In this document: positions 35,737-45,492 of the stretch, one piece after another | Layout of the letters: every line of letters begins with the position of its first letter | How positions within the stretch are numbered: the first letter of the stretch is position 1 | From: Planctomycetota bacterium | GTDB lineage: Bacteria; Planctomycetota; UBA8742; UBA2392 | DNA: 64,000 nucleotides | Reading direction: 5' to 3' | NCBI GenBank assembly: GCA_003576915.1 | Contig: QEVF01000018.1 | Span: 25,804-89,803 of the forward strand | Translations under genes and position numbers: made by a program | The notes under the pieces: generated by a model | What the model was told of the DNA's origin: nothing | The model's input: the letters and a program-made list of their open reading frames with translations, nothing else | Databases searched by the model: none

Positions 35737-37335
35737 CTAGTTGCAGATCACGGTGACGTTGGCCGTGGACTGCTTGACCGTATAGAAGCCCCACTGGGCC
35801 CACCAGCCGCTGGCCGGACGACACAGCACGCCGATGTAGGTTGCGGTCGTGGTACCGGCGCTGACGCGCTGGAGGCTGTCGGTGTTGGGCAGGTAGGTGG
35901 CGATGGGGCTGTTGACCTTGACGCCCGCAAAGCCGCCTACGGGGCTGCCGTAGCCGATGCCCACCCAGTTGAAGAAGGCGGTCACGATGTTGTAGGGCAG
36001 ATTGAGCAGGTTGGCGACGATCCCTGCCACGTCAAAGCGATACTGGCTCATGTCCAGTTCGAGGTTGTTCAGCGAGAACACGGTGTAGCTCTGGCCGGGC
36101 ACCACCGAGGCCGAAAGCAGGCCGCGGGCCGTGAGCCAGTTCATGATCCAGGTGGGCACCAGCGCCGCCACCTGCTGCATGTACTGGGCGTAGGGCTGGA
36201 GCACGGGGCTCTGCTGCATCTGCTGCTGAATCGCGCTCGCCGCCATCTGCGAGTAGGTGCTGAGCTGCTGCTGCAGCCAGGCCGTGTTAAAGGCCTTCTC
36301 GGTCTCAAAGCGGCCCTGGGCGCGCACACTGACCGTGCCGCCGGAGATGGTCAGGGTCGAGGGGTTGGCCGTAACGCGCACCAGATCGCTGGGAATCATG
36401 CTGTTGATGAAGTCCTGCGGGGTCTTCAGTGTGGCCGAAAGGCCCTGGGCCCAGGCCGCCACGGACTGCGCCGTGCTGCCGATGATGGGCCAGCTCGACA
36501 CCTGCGTGCACACCCAGGAGATCAGGGCGAGCATGCCGCGCGCCTCGCCCAGAAGCAGGCAGGCGAAGTCGGCTTTGAGCAGGGCGCTTTCCACGAGCTT
36601 CATGACCACGGAGGAAAGCGGGCTTTGCTGGCTGGCGCTGCCCCCGAAGTTGACGCCGCCCGCGGAAGCCAGGAAGTCCAGCAGCTTGGTGTTGCCGAGC
36701 ATCTGCTGCAGCATGCCCAGTTCGGCGTTGCTGAGGTGGCTCGTGAAGTCCGAGATGCCGCGCAGCAGCGTCTGCTGCTGGGCCATGGCGTCCAGGGCGA
36801 CCTGGGCGTTGACCATGTGGCCCTGCTGGTCGAGCGTCACCACGGCCTCGCGGGCCAGCTCGATGATTCGGGCCAGACCCTCGCCCACGGCCGTGTTGAA
36901 CTGCTCGCGGCTCACCACCAGCGTCGTCTTGACGGGCTTGATGGTGAGGCTGGGGCCGTTTCCGGCGACGACGTTGCCCCTGTCATCGAGCAGCGAGAGC
37001 GTCACCGTGCGATCCTGCTCCTCCGTCAGACCGGGCACCATCACGAAGGCGCGGCCGTTCTCCACGCGGAACGGCGGCACATCCACCGTGCGGTTGGCAT
37101 CCACGAAGCGCACGAAGAAGCCGGCGTCCAGGGCCTTGGTCGAACCACCCACTTCGACGGCGATGACCTCGCCGGGGTGTGCTGCTGTGACGGCCAGGCT
37201 GGTGCCGGCAAATGCGACGGGCGCGTCAACGGAGGCGCCGTCCTCGCCACCACCGGCGCAGGACGCCAGCGTGAACAGAATCGAGGCAAGAGCCGCGAAA
37301 GGAAGGATGCGGGTGCTGCGCAAAACGGTCATCAT
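35737..37335 (-). CDS. Large lipoprotein, function unknown
   Basis: A 532-aa lipoprotein. The start at 37335 has GGAG nine bases upstream and leads a signal peptide ending in the lipobox LASC (Cys about 26); an ATG one codon later is equally possible. The N-terminal part (about 30-150) looks like an Ig- or IPT-like beta domain (PGEVIAVEVGGSTKALDAGFFVRFVDANRTVDVP). The centre is helical with many Gln-Gln pairs (QQLSTYSQMAASAIQQQMQQ). The C-terminus has two conserved-looking Trp-rich strands and two Cys that could pair. No enzymatic motif is seen. It is preceded by a notably AT-rich stretch. Confidence 0.6.
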   Translation of the reverse strand: MMTVLRSTRILPFAALASILFTLASCAGGGEDGASVDAPVAFAGTSLAVTAAHPGEVIAVEVGGSTKALDAGFFVRFVDANRTVDVPPFRVENGRAFVMVPGLTEEQDRTVTLSLLDDRGNVVAGNGPSLTIKPVKTTLVVSREQFNTAVGEGLARIIELAREAVVTLDQQGHMVNAQVALDAMAQQQTLLRGISDFTSHLSNAELGMLQQMLGNTKLLDFLASAGGVNFGGSASQQSPLSSVVMKLVESALLKADFACLLLGEARGMLALISWVCTQVSSWPIIGSTAQSVAAWAQGLSATLKTPQDFINSMIPSDLVRVTANPSTLTISGGTVSVRAQGRFETEKAFNTAWLQQQLSTYSQMAASAIQQQMQQSPVLQPYAQYMQQVAALVPTWIMNWLTARGLLSASVVPGQSYTVFSLNNLELDMSQYRFDVAGIVANLLNLPYNIVTAFFNWVGIGYGSPVGGFAGVKVNSPIATYLPNTDSLQRVSAGTTTATYIGVLCRPASGWWAQWGFYTVKQSTANVTVICN

Positions 37336-37647
37336 GTCCCATGTCTCCAATGGTCGTTGCGGGCGCGCTTCTAACCGGACGTTTGGCCCGGCGTGACAAT
37401 GTCGTGAAGGCCCGAAAGATAGGAACGACGCCCGCCATTTCCACCAGAAATTGCACATGAGTGTTTAGGCACATCATAAGTTCTTATTTTCTAACTACTT
37501 ACGTAGTATAAATTCTAAAAGAATGGTGAGTTTGGTTTTGAACAGCGGGTATGTCCCGCTCACCGCGCCCATTACCGGACGCTGGCGCCAACAAGCAAAG
37601 CGCCCGACCCCAGGGGTCGGGCGCAAGGCTGAACACGCCCCACGACT
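37336..37647. other. 312-bp intergenic region with AT-rich island
   Basis: Positions about 37455-37545 are strikingly AT-rich compared with the surroundings and contain TATACT on the minus strand and the palindrome CTACTTACGTAG (37495-37506). They probably form the promoter and control region of the large lipoprotein gene, giving a leader of well over 100 bases. The left end is the terminator of the PilZ gene. No gene is seen. Confidence 0.55.
37592..37624 (-). terminator. Terminator of receiver/PilZ gene
   Basis: Perfect stem GCGCCCGACCCC (37600-37611) and GGGGTCGGGCGC (37613-37624), followed on the minus strand by TTTGCTTGTT. It begins 24 bp after the stop codon at 37648. Confidence 0.75.
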
Positions 37648-38361
37648 TCAGGCCGCTTGACGAGTCAAGCCCGAAAGCACCACTTCCGTCTGTTCGTCCA
37701 GCTTTTCAAAGCAGACCCCCACCGTGCGTCCCGAAAGCGAACGGTGCCTCTCGACAAAAGCCACGCGTCCCGCCAGCTCGATCACGCGGCCCGGCTCCAC
37801 CGTCAGCTTGGCCCGCACAACGCCGCCGCGCACCTGGCTCTCGAGGCGCTCGATGTCCGCGGGCGTGAGCTTGACCTCCGTGGCATCCACGGCCATGCCG
37901 CGCGAGGAAAGATCAATGGTAGCGCTGGAGAACTTGACGCCCTCGCAGACCAGCTCCACGGGCAAGGCCGCATGCAGGCGCGGCACGGCGCGGCGGGCGG
38001 CGAGCTTGGCCAGGGCCTGGGTGGCGACTGCCATGGCTTCCTTGACGCGCTGGCCGCGGATGGGACGGCCAAAGCGCGAGGTGATGGCGAGGGAAGCCAG
38101 CTTGGCTTCCTGCTCTGGGCGCGTCAGTACGACCAGGGGCATGCCGGGCAGCATCTCGTTGGCAAAGCGGCCCACGGCGAGGTTCTCCTGCACCACGGTG
38201 CAGAAGTCCACGACCAGGGTGTCGAACAGGCCCGTGGCCAGCTTGGCCTCGGCGTCCTCGCGCGTGATGGCGATACTGACCGCATGGCCCACGCCGCGCA
38301 GGATGCTGCGGATGAGGTAGGCGGATTCTTCGTAAAGGTCGGTGATAAGGATGTTGGCCAT
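37648..38361 (-). CDS. Receiver-like domain fused to PilZ domain
   Basis: A 237-aa cytoplasmic protein. The ATG at 38361 is chosen for GGAG five bases upstream. Residues 1-110 look like a degenerate CheY receiver (ILITDLYEESAYLIRSILRGVGHAVSIA, then VVDF where the phospho-Asp would be, PLVVLTR). The PilZ part (about 125-235) has Arg-x3-Arg in RRAVPRL and DLSSRGMAV in place of the (D/N)xSxxG motif, so it should bind cyclic di-GMP. It is likely a c-di-GMP effector. Near the stop, LTRQ is encoded by TTGACTCGTCAA, one base from the palindrome described in the findings. Confidence 0.78.
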   Translation of the reverse strand: MANILITDLYEESAYLIRSILRGVGHAVSIAITREDAEAKLATGLFDTLVVDFCTVVQENLAVGRFANEMLPGMPLVVLTRPEQEAKLASLAITSRFGRPIRGQRVKEAMAVATQALAKLAARRAVPRLHAALPVELVCEGVKFSSATIDLSSRGMAVDATEVKLTPADIERLESQVRGGVVRAKLTVEPGRVIELAGRVAFVERHRSLSGRTVGVCFEKLDEQTEVVLSGLTRQAA

Positions 38362-38501
38362 GGGCGCTCCGATGACGGTGAACCCGCTTTGCGGGCTGAC
38401 CAACTCATCGGCGCAAAGCCTTACCGGACTTTGGGAAAAACGCAGGCTGCCGGCGCGAATGTCCAAGGGGCCGAAAACCGCCCATTGGACAGCGGCCATG
38501 G

Positions 38502-41285
38502 TTACTTGGCGAGCTGGCGGATCTCGGCCAGGTGCTTGTCCGTGCGGTCCAGTTCTGCCGCCATTTCGCTCAAGCGCTCACGGTCTTTCTGCACCACCGC
38601 CGCGGGCGCCCGCTGCACGTAGCTTTCGTTCTCCAGCTTGAGCTTGAGCTTGTTCACGCCCTCCACCAGCTTGGCGCGCGCGGCGTCGAGCCTCAGCAGT
38701 TCCATCTTGAAGTCGATGAGGTTGCCCAGCGCCACGTAGACTTCGTCGGCGCCGCCCAGCACGACCGTGGCCGCCGGTTGGGGCTTGACGGCGCCGATGC
38801 CGACCTCGAAGCGGCCGAGATTCACAAGGCCGGTGATCATGGCCTTTTCGCGCTCGCCCATGAGGGCCAGGGTTTCCTGAGAGCCCACGCGCAATACGGC
38901 GTCGATGGCGGTCTTGCGCTCGATGTTGTGCTCGCTGCGGATGTTGCGCAGGGCACGGGTCACCTCGCGCAGAAAGTCAAAGCGACGGACCTGGGGTTCG
39001 TAGAGGCGGTCGCGGCTGGGCTTGGGCCAGTCGGAGAGGGCCAGCGAAATGGCCGGCGTCTCGCCGTGCAGGGCCGCCACCATGGGGCGCAGGTTCTGCC
39101 AGATCTCCTCGGTCACGAAGGGGATGATGGGGTGCAGCAAGGTCAGCAGCGTGTCCAGCACCCGCACCAGGGTGGCCTGCACACGCAGGCGGGAGGCGTC
39201 GCCGTCGCGCTTCTCATAGAGCCGGGGCTTGATGACCTCGAGATACCAGTCGCAGAACTCGTCCCAGGTGAAGCGGTACAGCGCCGTCGCGGCATCATTG
39301 AACTTGTGGCGTTCGAGGCTGTCGGTCACGTCCACGATGAGCTGGGTCAGCTTGCCCTGGATGAAGCAATCCTCCAGTTCGCTGGCCGCGCCTTCGGCGA
39401 GTTCCTTGCGCTGCTCAGGCGGCAGGGCGGCCATCTGGGCCTCGAAATCGCCGAGGTTTCCCAGGGCCAGCCTCGATGCGTTCCAGAGCTTGTTGCAGAA
39501 GTTGCGCCCCATCTCGAATTTGGTGGGGCTGAGCTTGATGTCCTGGCCCTCGTTGGTCAGCAGGGGCAGGGTCAGGCGCACGGCGTCGACGCCCCACTTT
39601 TCGATCATCTCGATGGGGTCGATGCCGTTGCCCTTGGACTTGGACATGCGCTCGCCCTTTTCATCGAGCACGGTGGCATGGATGTAAACCGTGGCAAAGG
39701 GCGGCTCGCCGAGAAACTCGTAGCTGGCCATGACCATGCGCGCCACCCACAGGTAGATGATGCCGCGGTCCGTGGACAGGAAGTTGGTGGGGTAAAAATA
39801 GTCCAGGTCGGCCGTCTTGGCGGGCCAGCCCAGCGTGGAAAAGGGCCAGAGCCAGGACGACGCCCAGGTGTCGAGCACGTCGTCATCTTGACGCGTCAAG
39901 GGTTTACCGGTCTTCGGGTGCTTCTGCCCGGGCGCCGGGTCTTCCGTCAGGGCGGCGGGCTCACCGTCCTCGTCGTACCACACGGGGATGCGGTGCCCCC
40001 ACACGAGCTGGCGCGAGATGCACCAGTCCTGCACGTTCTCCAGCCAGTGCAGATAGGTGTTCACCCAGCGCTCGGGCACGAAGCTGATCTCCGCCGGCAG
40101 CGACTCCTGCGGCGCGCCGTCAGCCGATGGCGCCTGGGCCCTGCGCGGCTTGACCGCGGCCATCGCCGGCTGGGCCAGGGGCTTCATCTTCACGAACCAC
40201 TGCTCGCTGATCAAAGGCTCAATGGGCGTCTTGCTGCGGTCGCTGTGCGGCACGGCATGGGTGTGCTCTTCCACGCGTTCGAGCAGGCCCAGCACATCCA
40301 GTTCCTCCACCAGCTCCTTGCGCGCCTTGAAGCGGTCCCTGCCGGCGTACTTGCCGGCCTGCTCATTGAGGATGCCGTTCTTGTGAAGGACGTTGATGAC
40401 GGGCAGACCAAAGCGCCGCCCGCGTTCGTAGTCGTTGACGTCATGGCCCGGCGTCACTTTCACGGCGCCCGTGCCGAACTCGGGATCCACGGTTTCGTCG
40501 GCGATCACCAGCAGCTCGCGCCCGATGATGGGCAGCACCAGGTGCTTGCCCACCAGGTTGGAATAGCGCTCATCTCTGGGGTTCACGGCCACGCCGGTGT
40601 CGCCGAACATGGTCTCGGGGCGGGTGGTCGCCACGGTCACAAATTTGTCGGGCGCGTCCTTGATGGGGTAGCGGATGTACCACAGGCTGCCCTTGACCTC
40701 GGTGGTCTCGATTTCGTCGTCGCTGACGGCGGTCTCGAGCTTGCAGTCCCAGTTGATCATGCGCGCGCCGCGATAGATCAGCCCCTTGTTGAACAGGCGC
40801 ACGAAGGCCTCGCGCACGGCGCGCGACAGGCCCTCATCGAGCGTGAAGCGCGTGCGTGACCAGTCGCAGGAGCAGCCGAGGCGGCGCAACTGCTTGAGGA
40901 TGAAACTGCCGTGCTCCTCGCGCCACTTCCAGATTTCGTCAATGAACTTCTCGCGGCCAAGGTCTTGACGCGTCAACTTCTTCTCGGCCCAGAGCTTCTT
41001 CTCCACCACGGCCTGCGTGGCGATGCCTGCGTGGTCGGTGCCGGGCTGCCAGAGCACGCAAAAGCCCTGGAGGCGCTTGAAGCGCGCCATGATGTCCTGC
41101 AGGGTGTTGTTCAGGGCATGGCCCATGTGCAGCACGCCGGTGATGTTCGGCGGCGGCATCATGATGGTGTAGGGCTTCTTGCGGATGTCGCGGACGGCCT
41201 TGAACAGGTCCTTGTCCGTCCAGAACGAGTACCACTTGTCTTCGATCGTCCCCGGTTCGAAGCGGGGAGGCATTTCGGCCTTCAT
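38502..41285 (-). CDS. valS: Valyl-tRNA synthetase
   Basis: A 927-aa class I aminoacyl-tRNA synthetase charging tRNA-Val. The HIGH motif is PPPNITGVLHMGHAL (about 45-59), and the KMSKS motif is ERMSKSKGNGIDP (about 545). The editing domain lies between (TRPETMFGDTGVAVNP). The anticodon-binding domain and a C-terminal coiled coil (about 870-927, LVEGVNKLKLKLENESYVQ) complete the normal length and order. AAAGGA is five bases before the ATG. Two copies of the palindrome TTGACGCGTCAA fall inside the gene. Confidence 0.97.
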   Translation of the reverse strand: MKAEMPPRFEPGTIEDKWYSFWTDKDLFKAVRDIRKKPYTIMMPPPNITGVLHMGHALNNTLQDIMARFKRLQGFCVLWQPGTDHAGIATQAVVEKKLWAEKKLTRQDLGREKFIDEIWKWREEHGSFILKQLRRLGCSCDWSRTRFTLDEGLSRAVREAFVRLFNKGLIYRGARMINWDCKLETAVSDDEIETTEVKGSLWYIRYPIKDAPDKFVTVATTRPETMFGDTGVAVNPRDERYSNLVGKHLVLPIIGRELLVIADETVDPEFGTGAVKVTPGHDVNDYERGRRFGLPVINVLHKNGILNEQAGKYAGRDRFKARKELVEELDVLGLLERVEEHTHAVPHSDRSKTPIEPLISEQWFVKMKPLAQPAMAAVKPRRAQAPSADGAPQESLPAEISFVPERWVNTYLHWLENVQDWCISRQLVWGHRIPVWYDEDGEPAALTEDPAPGQKHPKTGKPLTRQDDDVLDTWASSWLWPFSTLGWPAKTADLDYFYPTNFLSTDRGIIYLWVARMVMASYEFLGEPPFATVYIHATVLDEKGERMSKSKGNGIDPIEMIEKWGVDAVRLTLPLLTNEGQDIKLSPTKFEMGRNFCNKLWNASRLALGNLGDFEAQMAALPPEQRKELAEGAASELEDCFIQGKLTQLIVDVTDSLERHKFNDAATALYRFTWDEFCDWYLEVIKPRLYEKRDGDASRLRVQATLVRVLDTLLTLLHPIIPFVTEEIWQNLRPMVAALHGETPAISLALSDWPKPSRDRLYEPQVRRFDFLREVTRALRNIRSEHNIERKTAIDAVLRVGSQETLALMGEREKAMITGLVNLGRFEVGIGAVKPQPAATVVLGGADEVYVALGNLIDFKMELLRLDAARAKLVEGVNKLKLKLENESYVQRAPAAVVQKDRERLSEMAAELDRTDKHLAEIRQLAK

Positions 41286-41430
41286 GGTTGTCCTTTCGCC
41301 CCATGTGTTCGGGCCCTACGGGATGTCGTCCCGAAAAGCCCTCAGGGCAGCAGCGTTGTCCGGCCCCCGTGCGGTGGACCGGCAGGCGGGCAAGGGTAGG
41401 GAATCACGGAGTTTTCACAAGGGCGGGCAG

Positions 41431-44400
41431 CTATTCCGGCGAGCGGGCTACGGCCACGCCCGGGGCGCCGCCACGGCGCGAGCCGAACAGCGTGCCGGCC
41501 CAGGCCCGGACCGCAAGGCCCGCGTCGTCCAGAATCAGATACAGCAGCGGCACGAACAGCAGCGTGTAGAACATGCTCGCCATCATGCCCCCCAGCACCA
41601 TGCGCCCCATGGGGTAATAGGGAGTCCCCACAAATGTTGCGTCGCCGATGGCCATGGGGATCAGGCCAAACACCGTCGTCAGCGTCGTCATCAGAATGGG
41701 GCGGATACGCTGCGTGCAGCCTTCGATCACTGCCGCGTTGCGCTCGATGCCGTCGTGGCGCAGGCGGTTGATCAGGTCCACCTGCACGATGCCGTTGTTG
41801 ACCACCACCCCCACCAGAATCATCAGGCCCAGCCAGCTCAGGCTGTCATTGGGCGTGCCCGTGGCCAGCAGCATGCCCCAGCCGCCCAGAATGGCTCCCG
41901 GCACGCTGACCACGAGAATGCACACCGGCTTGATGAAGCTCTCGAACAGAAAGCACATCAGCAGCAGGACCATGACCATGGACCAGCCCAGGGCCGTGAA
42001 CATGTCCCCGCTGGTGCGGGCAAAACTGGCAAAGCGCCCTGAAAACTCGCGCGAATAGCCGGGCGGAAACCTCACGCCCGCGATCTGCTCGTTGACGTCG
42101 GCGCGGATGCGGTCAAGGTCCTCCGTTGAAGTCGTGGCCACCACGCGCAATGTCGTCTGGCGGTTCAGGCGCCTGACTTCGCCCAGGCCCGGCCTGGCCA
42201 GGCCGCTGGTGCTGGTCACGGCCTTGGCCGCCACGGCCCCGCCCGAGGCGCCGGGAACGCGGATCTCGCCCACGTCGTCCATCTCGGGGTCGCGCGGGTT
42301 GCCGCGCGCGTCGCGCGGCGGGGCAAACCTGACGCGCAGGGGAATCAGGTTGTCCCCCTTCTGGTAGTCGCGCAAAGCCGTGCCGCCGAGGTTGAAGGCC
42401 AGCACCTGGGCCAGCACGTCCGGCGACACATTCATGGCCGTGGCGCGCTCGCGCTCGAGCTGCAGGGTGACTTCGTCGGTGCCGGCCTCGGCATCCACGC
42501 GCACCGCGCACGCCTTCCATGCGGCGCGAGATGTCCTGGGCGATTTCCAGCAGGCGCTCGCTGTCCGGTCCCTTGACCAGCACGCTGACTTCGCTCGATG
42601 AGGCGCTGCCGCCCTGGAACTCGCCGCGCAACTCCACCCCCGCGCGCTCGGGGATGGCGGCCATGATGCGCTTGTAGAACTCGTTGCCCTGATCCAGGCG
42701 CTTGCGATCCAGAAACAGGGAAACACGGGCGTTGCGCGACGAGAACGAAATCGACATGGCCTCGATGCCGAACTTCTCGAAGGCCTGGGCCCGCGCCTCC
42801 TGCTTTGCCTGCTCCGAGGGTTCGCGCGCCAGGCGCAGCTCGCTGACGGCCTCCATGAACTCGTCGTTGGTCGGCGATGTCTTGCCGCGCGAGGCAAGCA
42901 GGGCGAGCACATCCTCTGCCGTCACGCGCTCGACCCTGGGCAGGCCCCAGAGGGTGCGTTCCAGTTCATCGAGCGTGTAGGTCTTCCACAGTTCGTCGCG
43001 ACGGATGACGGGCTGGCCTTTGTCGTCCAGGGCCTCATACTTGATGACCGCGCTGGGCGGAAAGTTGATGCGCAGCTCGATGCGGTCACGGTTGCCCTGG
43101 TTCTGGTCCGTCTGCTGGAGGGCCAGGTAAAGCGAGGGAATGCCGGCAAAGGTCGCGCCCAGCACAAGAAACGTCACCCAGTAACGCTGGCGCACGAGCA
43201 AGCGCAGGCTGCGCTCGTAGAACGCGGCCATGGCGTCAATGACCGGCGCCCTGGGCGTGCCGCCCGCCTGCCGCCCCACAAAGGCCGAGGCTCCCTCCCA
43301 CAGTGCCAGGGCGCCCCAAAGCGCGGCTTTGCGGCCCGCCGGCGCCCCGGGAAGGGCGGCCGTGATGCGCTGGCGCAGGCCGATGAACCAGGCGCGGAAG
43401 CGCGAGGGTTTGCGGTCGCCGATCATGCCAAAGCGATGCATGGCCATGGGAATGACACCCAGGGCCACGACGACACTCAGCGCCAGCCCCACGCATACGG
43501 GAATGCCGATACGGCTCATGACGAAGCGGATGAAGTCGGCGCCGCTGAGGTAGATCACGCCCACGAACACGATGATGGTGGTGCTGGTGGAGAGCACGAG
43601 GGCCAGGCCGATCTCGCCCGCGCCGCGGATCGAGGCGCCCAGGGGCTCATCGCCCAACTGGCCGCGCCGAAATACGTTCTCCGCCACGACAATGGCGTTA
43701 TCGAGAAGCATGCCCGCGGCCAGGGTGAAGCCCATGAGCGAGAGGATGTTGATGGTCTCGCCCATGAAATACATGACGGCCAGCGTCATGGCCATGGAGA
43801 GCGGGATGGACAGGGCGATCACCAGCGAAAAGCGGAAACTCTTGAGGAATACCAGCAGCACGATCACGGCAAAGAGCGCGCCCCAGAGCAGGGTGCTCAT
43901 CAGGTTGACGATGCTTTCCTTGATGCTGTCGCCCTGCATCCAGGGCACGCGCGTCTGGAACCCGGCCAGGCGCGAGTCCTGGGCCAGCTCGGCCAGGGCT
44001 TCATTGACGCGGTCGCATACCTGCACCGTGTTGGAGTCGCTGGACTTGAACAGCATGCAGGTAGCGCCCCAGCGTCCATTGACCCGCACGTAGCTGTCGA
44101 TGCTCTCCGTCTCGTAGACCTCGGCGATCTCGGAGAGTTTCAGGCCCGGCCGCACAGGCAGGCTGCGCATCTGCTCGACGGACTTCAGACGGCTGTCTGC
44201 GACGAGGTAGATGTCCTTGCCCTCCTCGCGCACCTTGCCCGCGGGCTCGCGCACGTTGTCCTGCCGCAGGCGTGACATGAGCTCGGCCAGATTCACGCCG
44301 TAGGCGCCGGCCCTTTCGCGGTCGATGTCCACGGCGACGAACTTGCGCGTCACGCCGAAGAAGGTCACGCCGGCCACGCCGTCGACGCTCTCCAGGCGCG

Positions 44401-44953
44401 TCTGCACGATATTTTCGAGCTTGAGCTGGGGGTCCTCGACGTCGTCCTCCCAGAAGAAGCTGATGAAGCCGATGGGAAAGGCCCCGGCCCCGCCGCCTCC
44501 CATGCCGCTCTTGCGCACCTGGATGCGCCCCGTGTCCGAGGGCAGGCGCAGGCGCGCGCGCTCGACGGCGTCCGTCACCTGCGCATAGGCCTCCGTCATG
44601 TCCTGCCTGCCCGAGAACTCGATGTCGAAACGGGCCCCCGTGCGCGAACTCACGGCCGTCAGGTTCTCAATGCCCGGAATCGTCGATAGCTCGGCCTCCA
44701 CCGGCAGCGTGATCGTGCGCTCCACGCTCAGGGGCGTGCTCACGGCGTCGGCGCGGCTGTAGGGCACCGTCACGGATATCGAACGCGACTCCAGCCCGCT
44801 GGGGAAGAGTTCCAGGGGCATGAGCTGCATGCCGATAAGGCCGATGACCGTGGTGGCCGTCAGCAGCACGCAGACCGTGACCGGGCGGCGGGCGAAGAAG
44901 GCCAGCAAAGGGTGGCGCTCAATGGCCTGAAGGGCGGTGAAGCGTTCCAGCAT
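41431..44953 (-). pseudogene. RND (HAE1/AcrB-like) efflux transporter interrupted by a frameshift
   Basis: Together the two frames encode about 1170 residues of an inner-membrane proton-driven efflux pump. The first frame, from 44953, gives the N-terminal helix, the porter domains and the first helix block (STLLWGALFAVIVLLVFL ... INILSLMGFTLAAGMLLDNAIVVAENV, with the relay Asp/Asn). Near 42500-42515 the reading shifts: MEGVRG in frame one continues as RVDAEAGTDEVTLQLERE in another frame, which runs to 41431 with the second helix block (MILVGVVVNNGIVQVDLINRLR). One missing base in a GCGTGCGCGG repeat explains it, so either a sequencing error or a fresh mutation is likely; all other motifs are intact. 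No adaptor or TolC gene is adjacent. Confidence 0.85.
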
Positions 44954-45024
44954 GCCTTCATAGTACGGATGAGCCCGGCTTTAGGGGAGAATTGTCCAAG
45001 GCGCCCCGCCCTGACTGCCGATAA

Positions 45025-45048
45025 CTCCCTGCGGATTGCCGCAGGGAG
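45025..45048 (+). promoter_or_regulatory. Start-site hairpin masking a ribosome binding site
   Basis: Perfect 10-bp stem CTCCCTGCGG/CCGCAGGGAG with loop ATTG. The 3' arm contains AGGGAG, and the Shine-Dalgarno AGGGAGGA (45043-45050) lies four bases before the ATG at 45055. Folding would block initiation. Confidence 0.7.
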
Positions 45049-45054
45049 GACCCC

Positions 45055-45435
45055 ATGAAGAAGATCTATTTTCTGCCCCGGCCCCCGGCGGCGGCCACCG
45101 TTTCCGGCAAGTGGCGCAACCGGCTCAAGAACACCTACAAGAGCAGCGACGCCATCCGCGACGTCATTGACTGGACGCAGCAGGGACGCGAATTCTACGT
45201 CGCTCTCGTGGACCACGAGGCGGGCACCCGCCGCGTCTTCCATATGAACCCGCCGGGCAGCCCCGAAATCGCCACTGACTTCGCCACGCGCCGCCCCGTG
45301 GTGGGCGTCATTGACCAGATCCTCAAGCTCTGCCGCAGCGGCCGCGACTTCGACATTTACCTGCTTGAGCGCAAGCGCGGCGGCGCCGCCGGCGCCGGCC
45401 CCGGGGGCTTTGAGGGCCCCGATCTCGCGGCCTGA
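45055..45435 (+). CDS. Small protein of unknown function
   Basis: A 126-aa cytoplasmic protein, basic at the N-terminus (KKIYFLPRPP, KWRNRLKNTYK) with a compact alpha/beta core and a Gly/Ala-rich tail (GGAAGAGPGGFEGPDLAA) that is likely disordered. I do not recognise a family. A strong AGGGAGGA precedes the ATG but lies inside a stable hairpin, so its translation may be controlled. It is divergent from the RND gene and is followed 57 bp later by the PDZ/HEAT gene on the same strand. Confidence 0.6.
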   Translation: MKKIYFLPRPPAAATVSGKWRNRLKNTYKSSDAIRDVIDWTQQGREFYVALVDHEAGTRRVFHMNPPGSPEIATDFATRRPVVGVIDQILKLCRSGRDFDIYLLERKRGGAAGAGPGGFEGPDLAA

Positions 45436-45492
45436 GGCTGATTGTCCTGCACTTCCATTGCATAATGCCCCCTTGCCCAGAAGGGGGTCATC

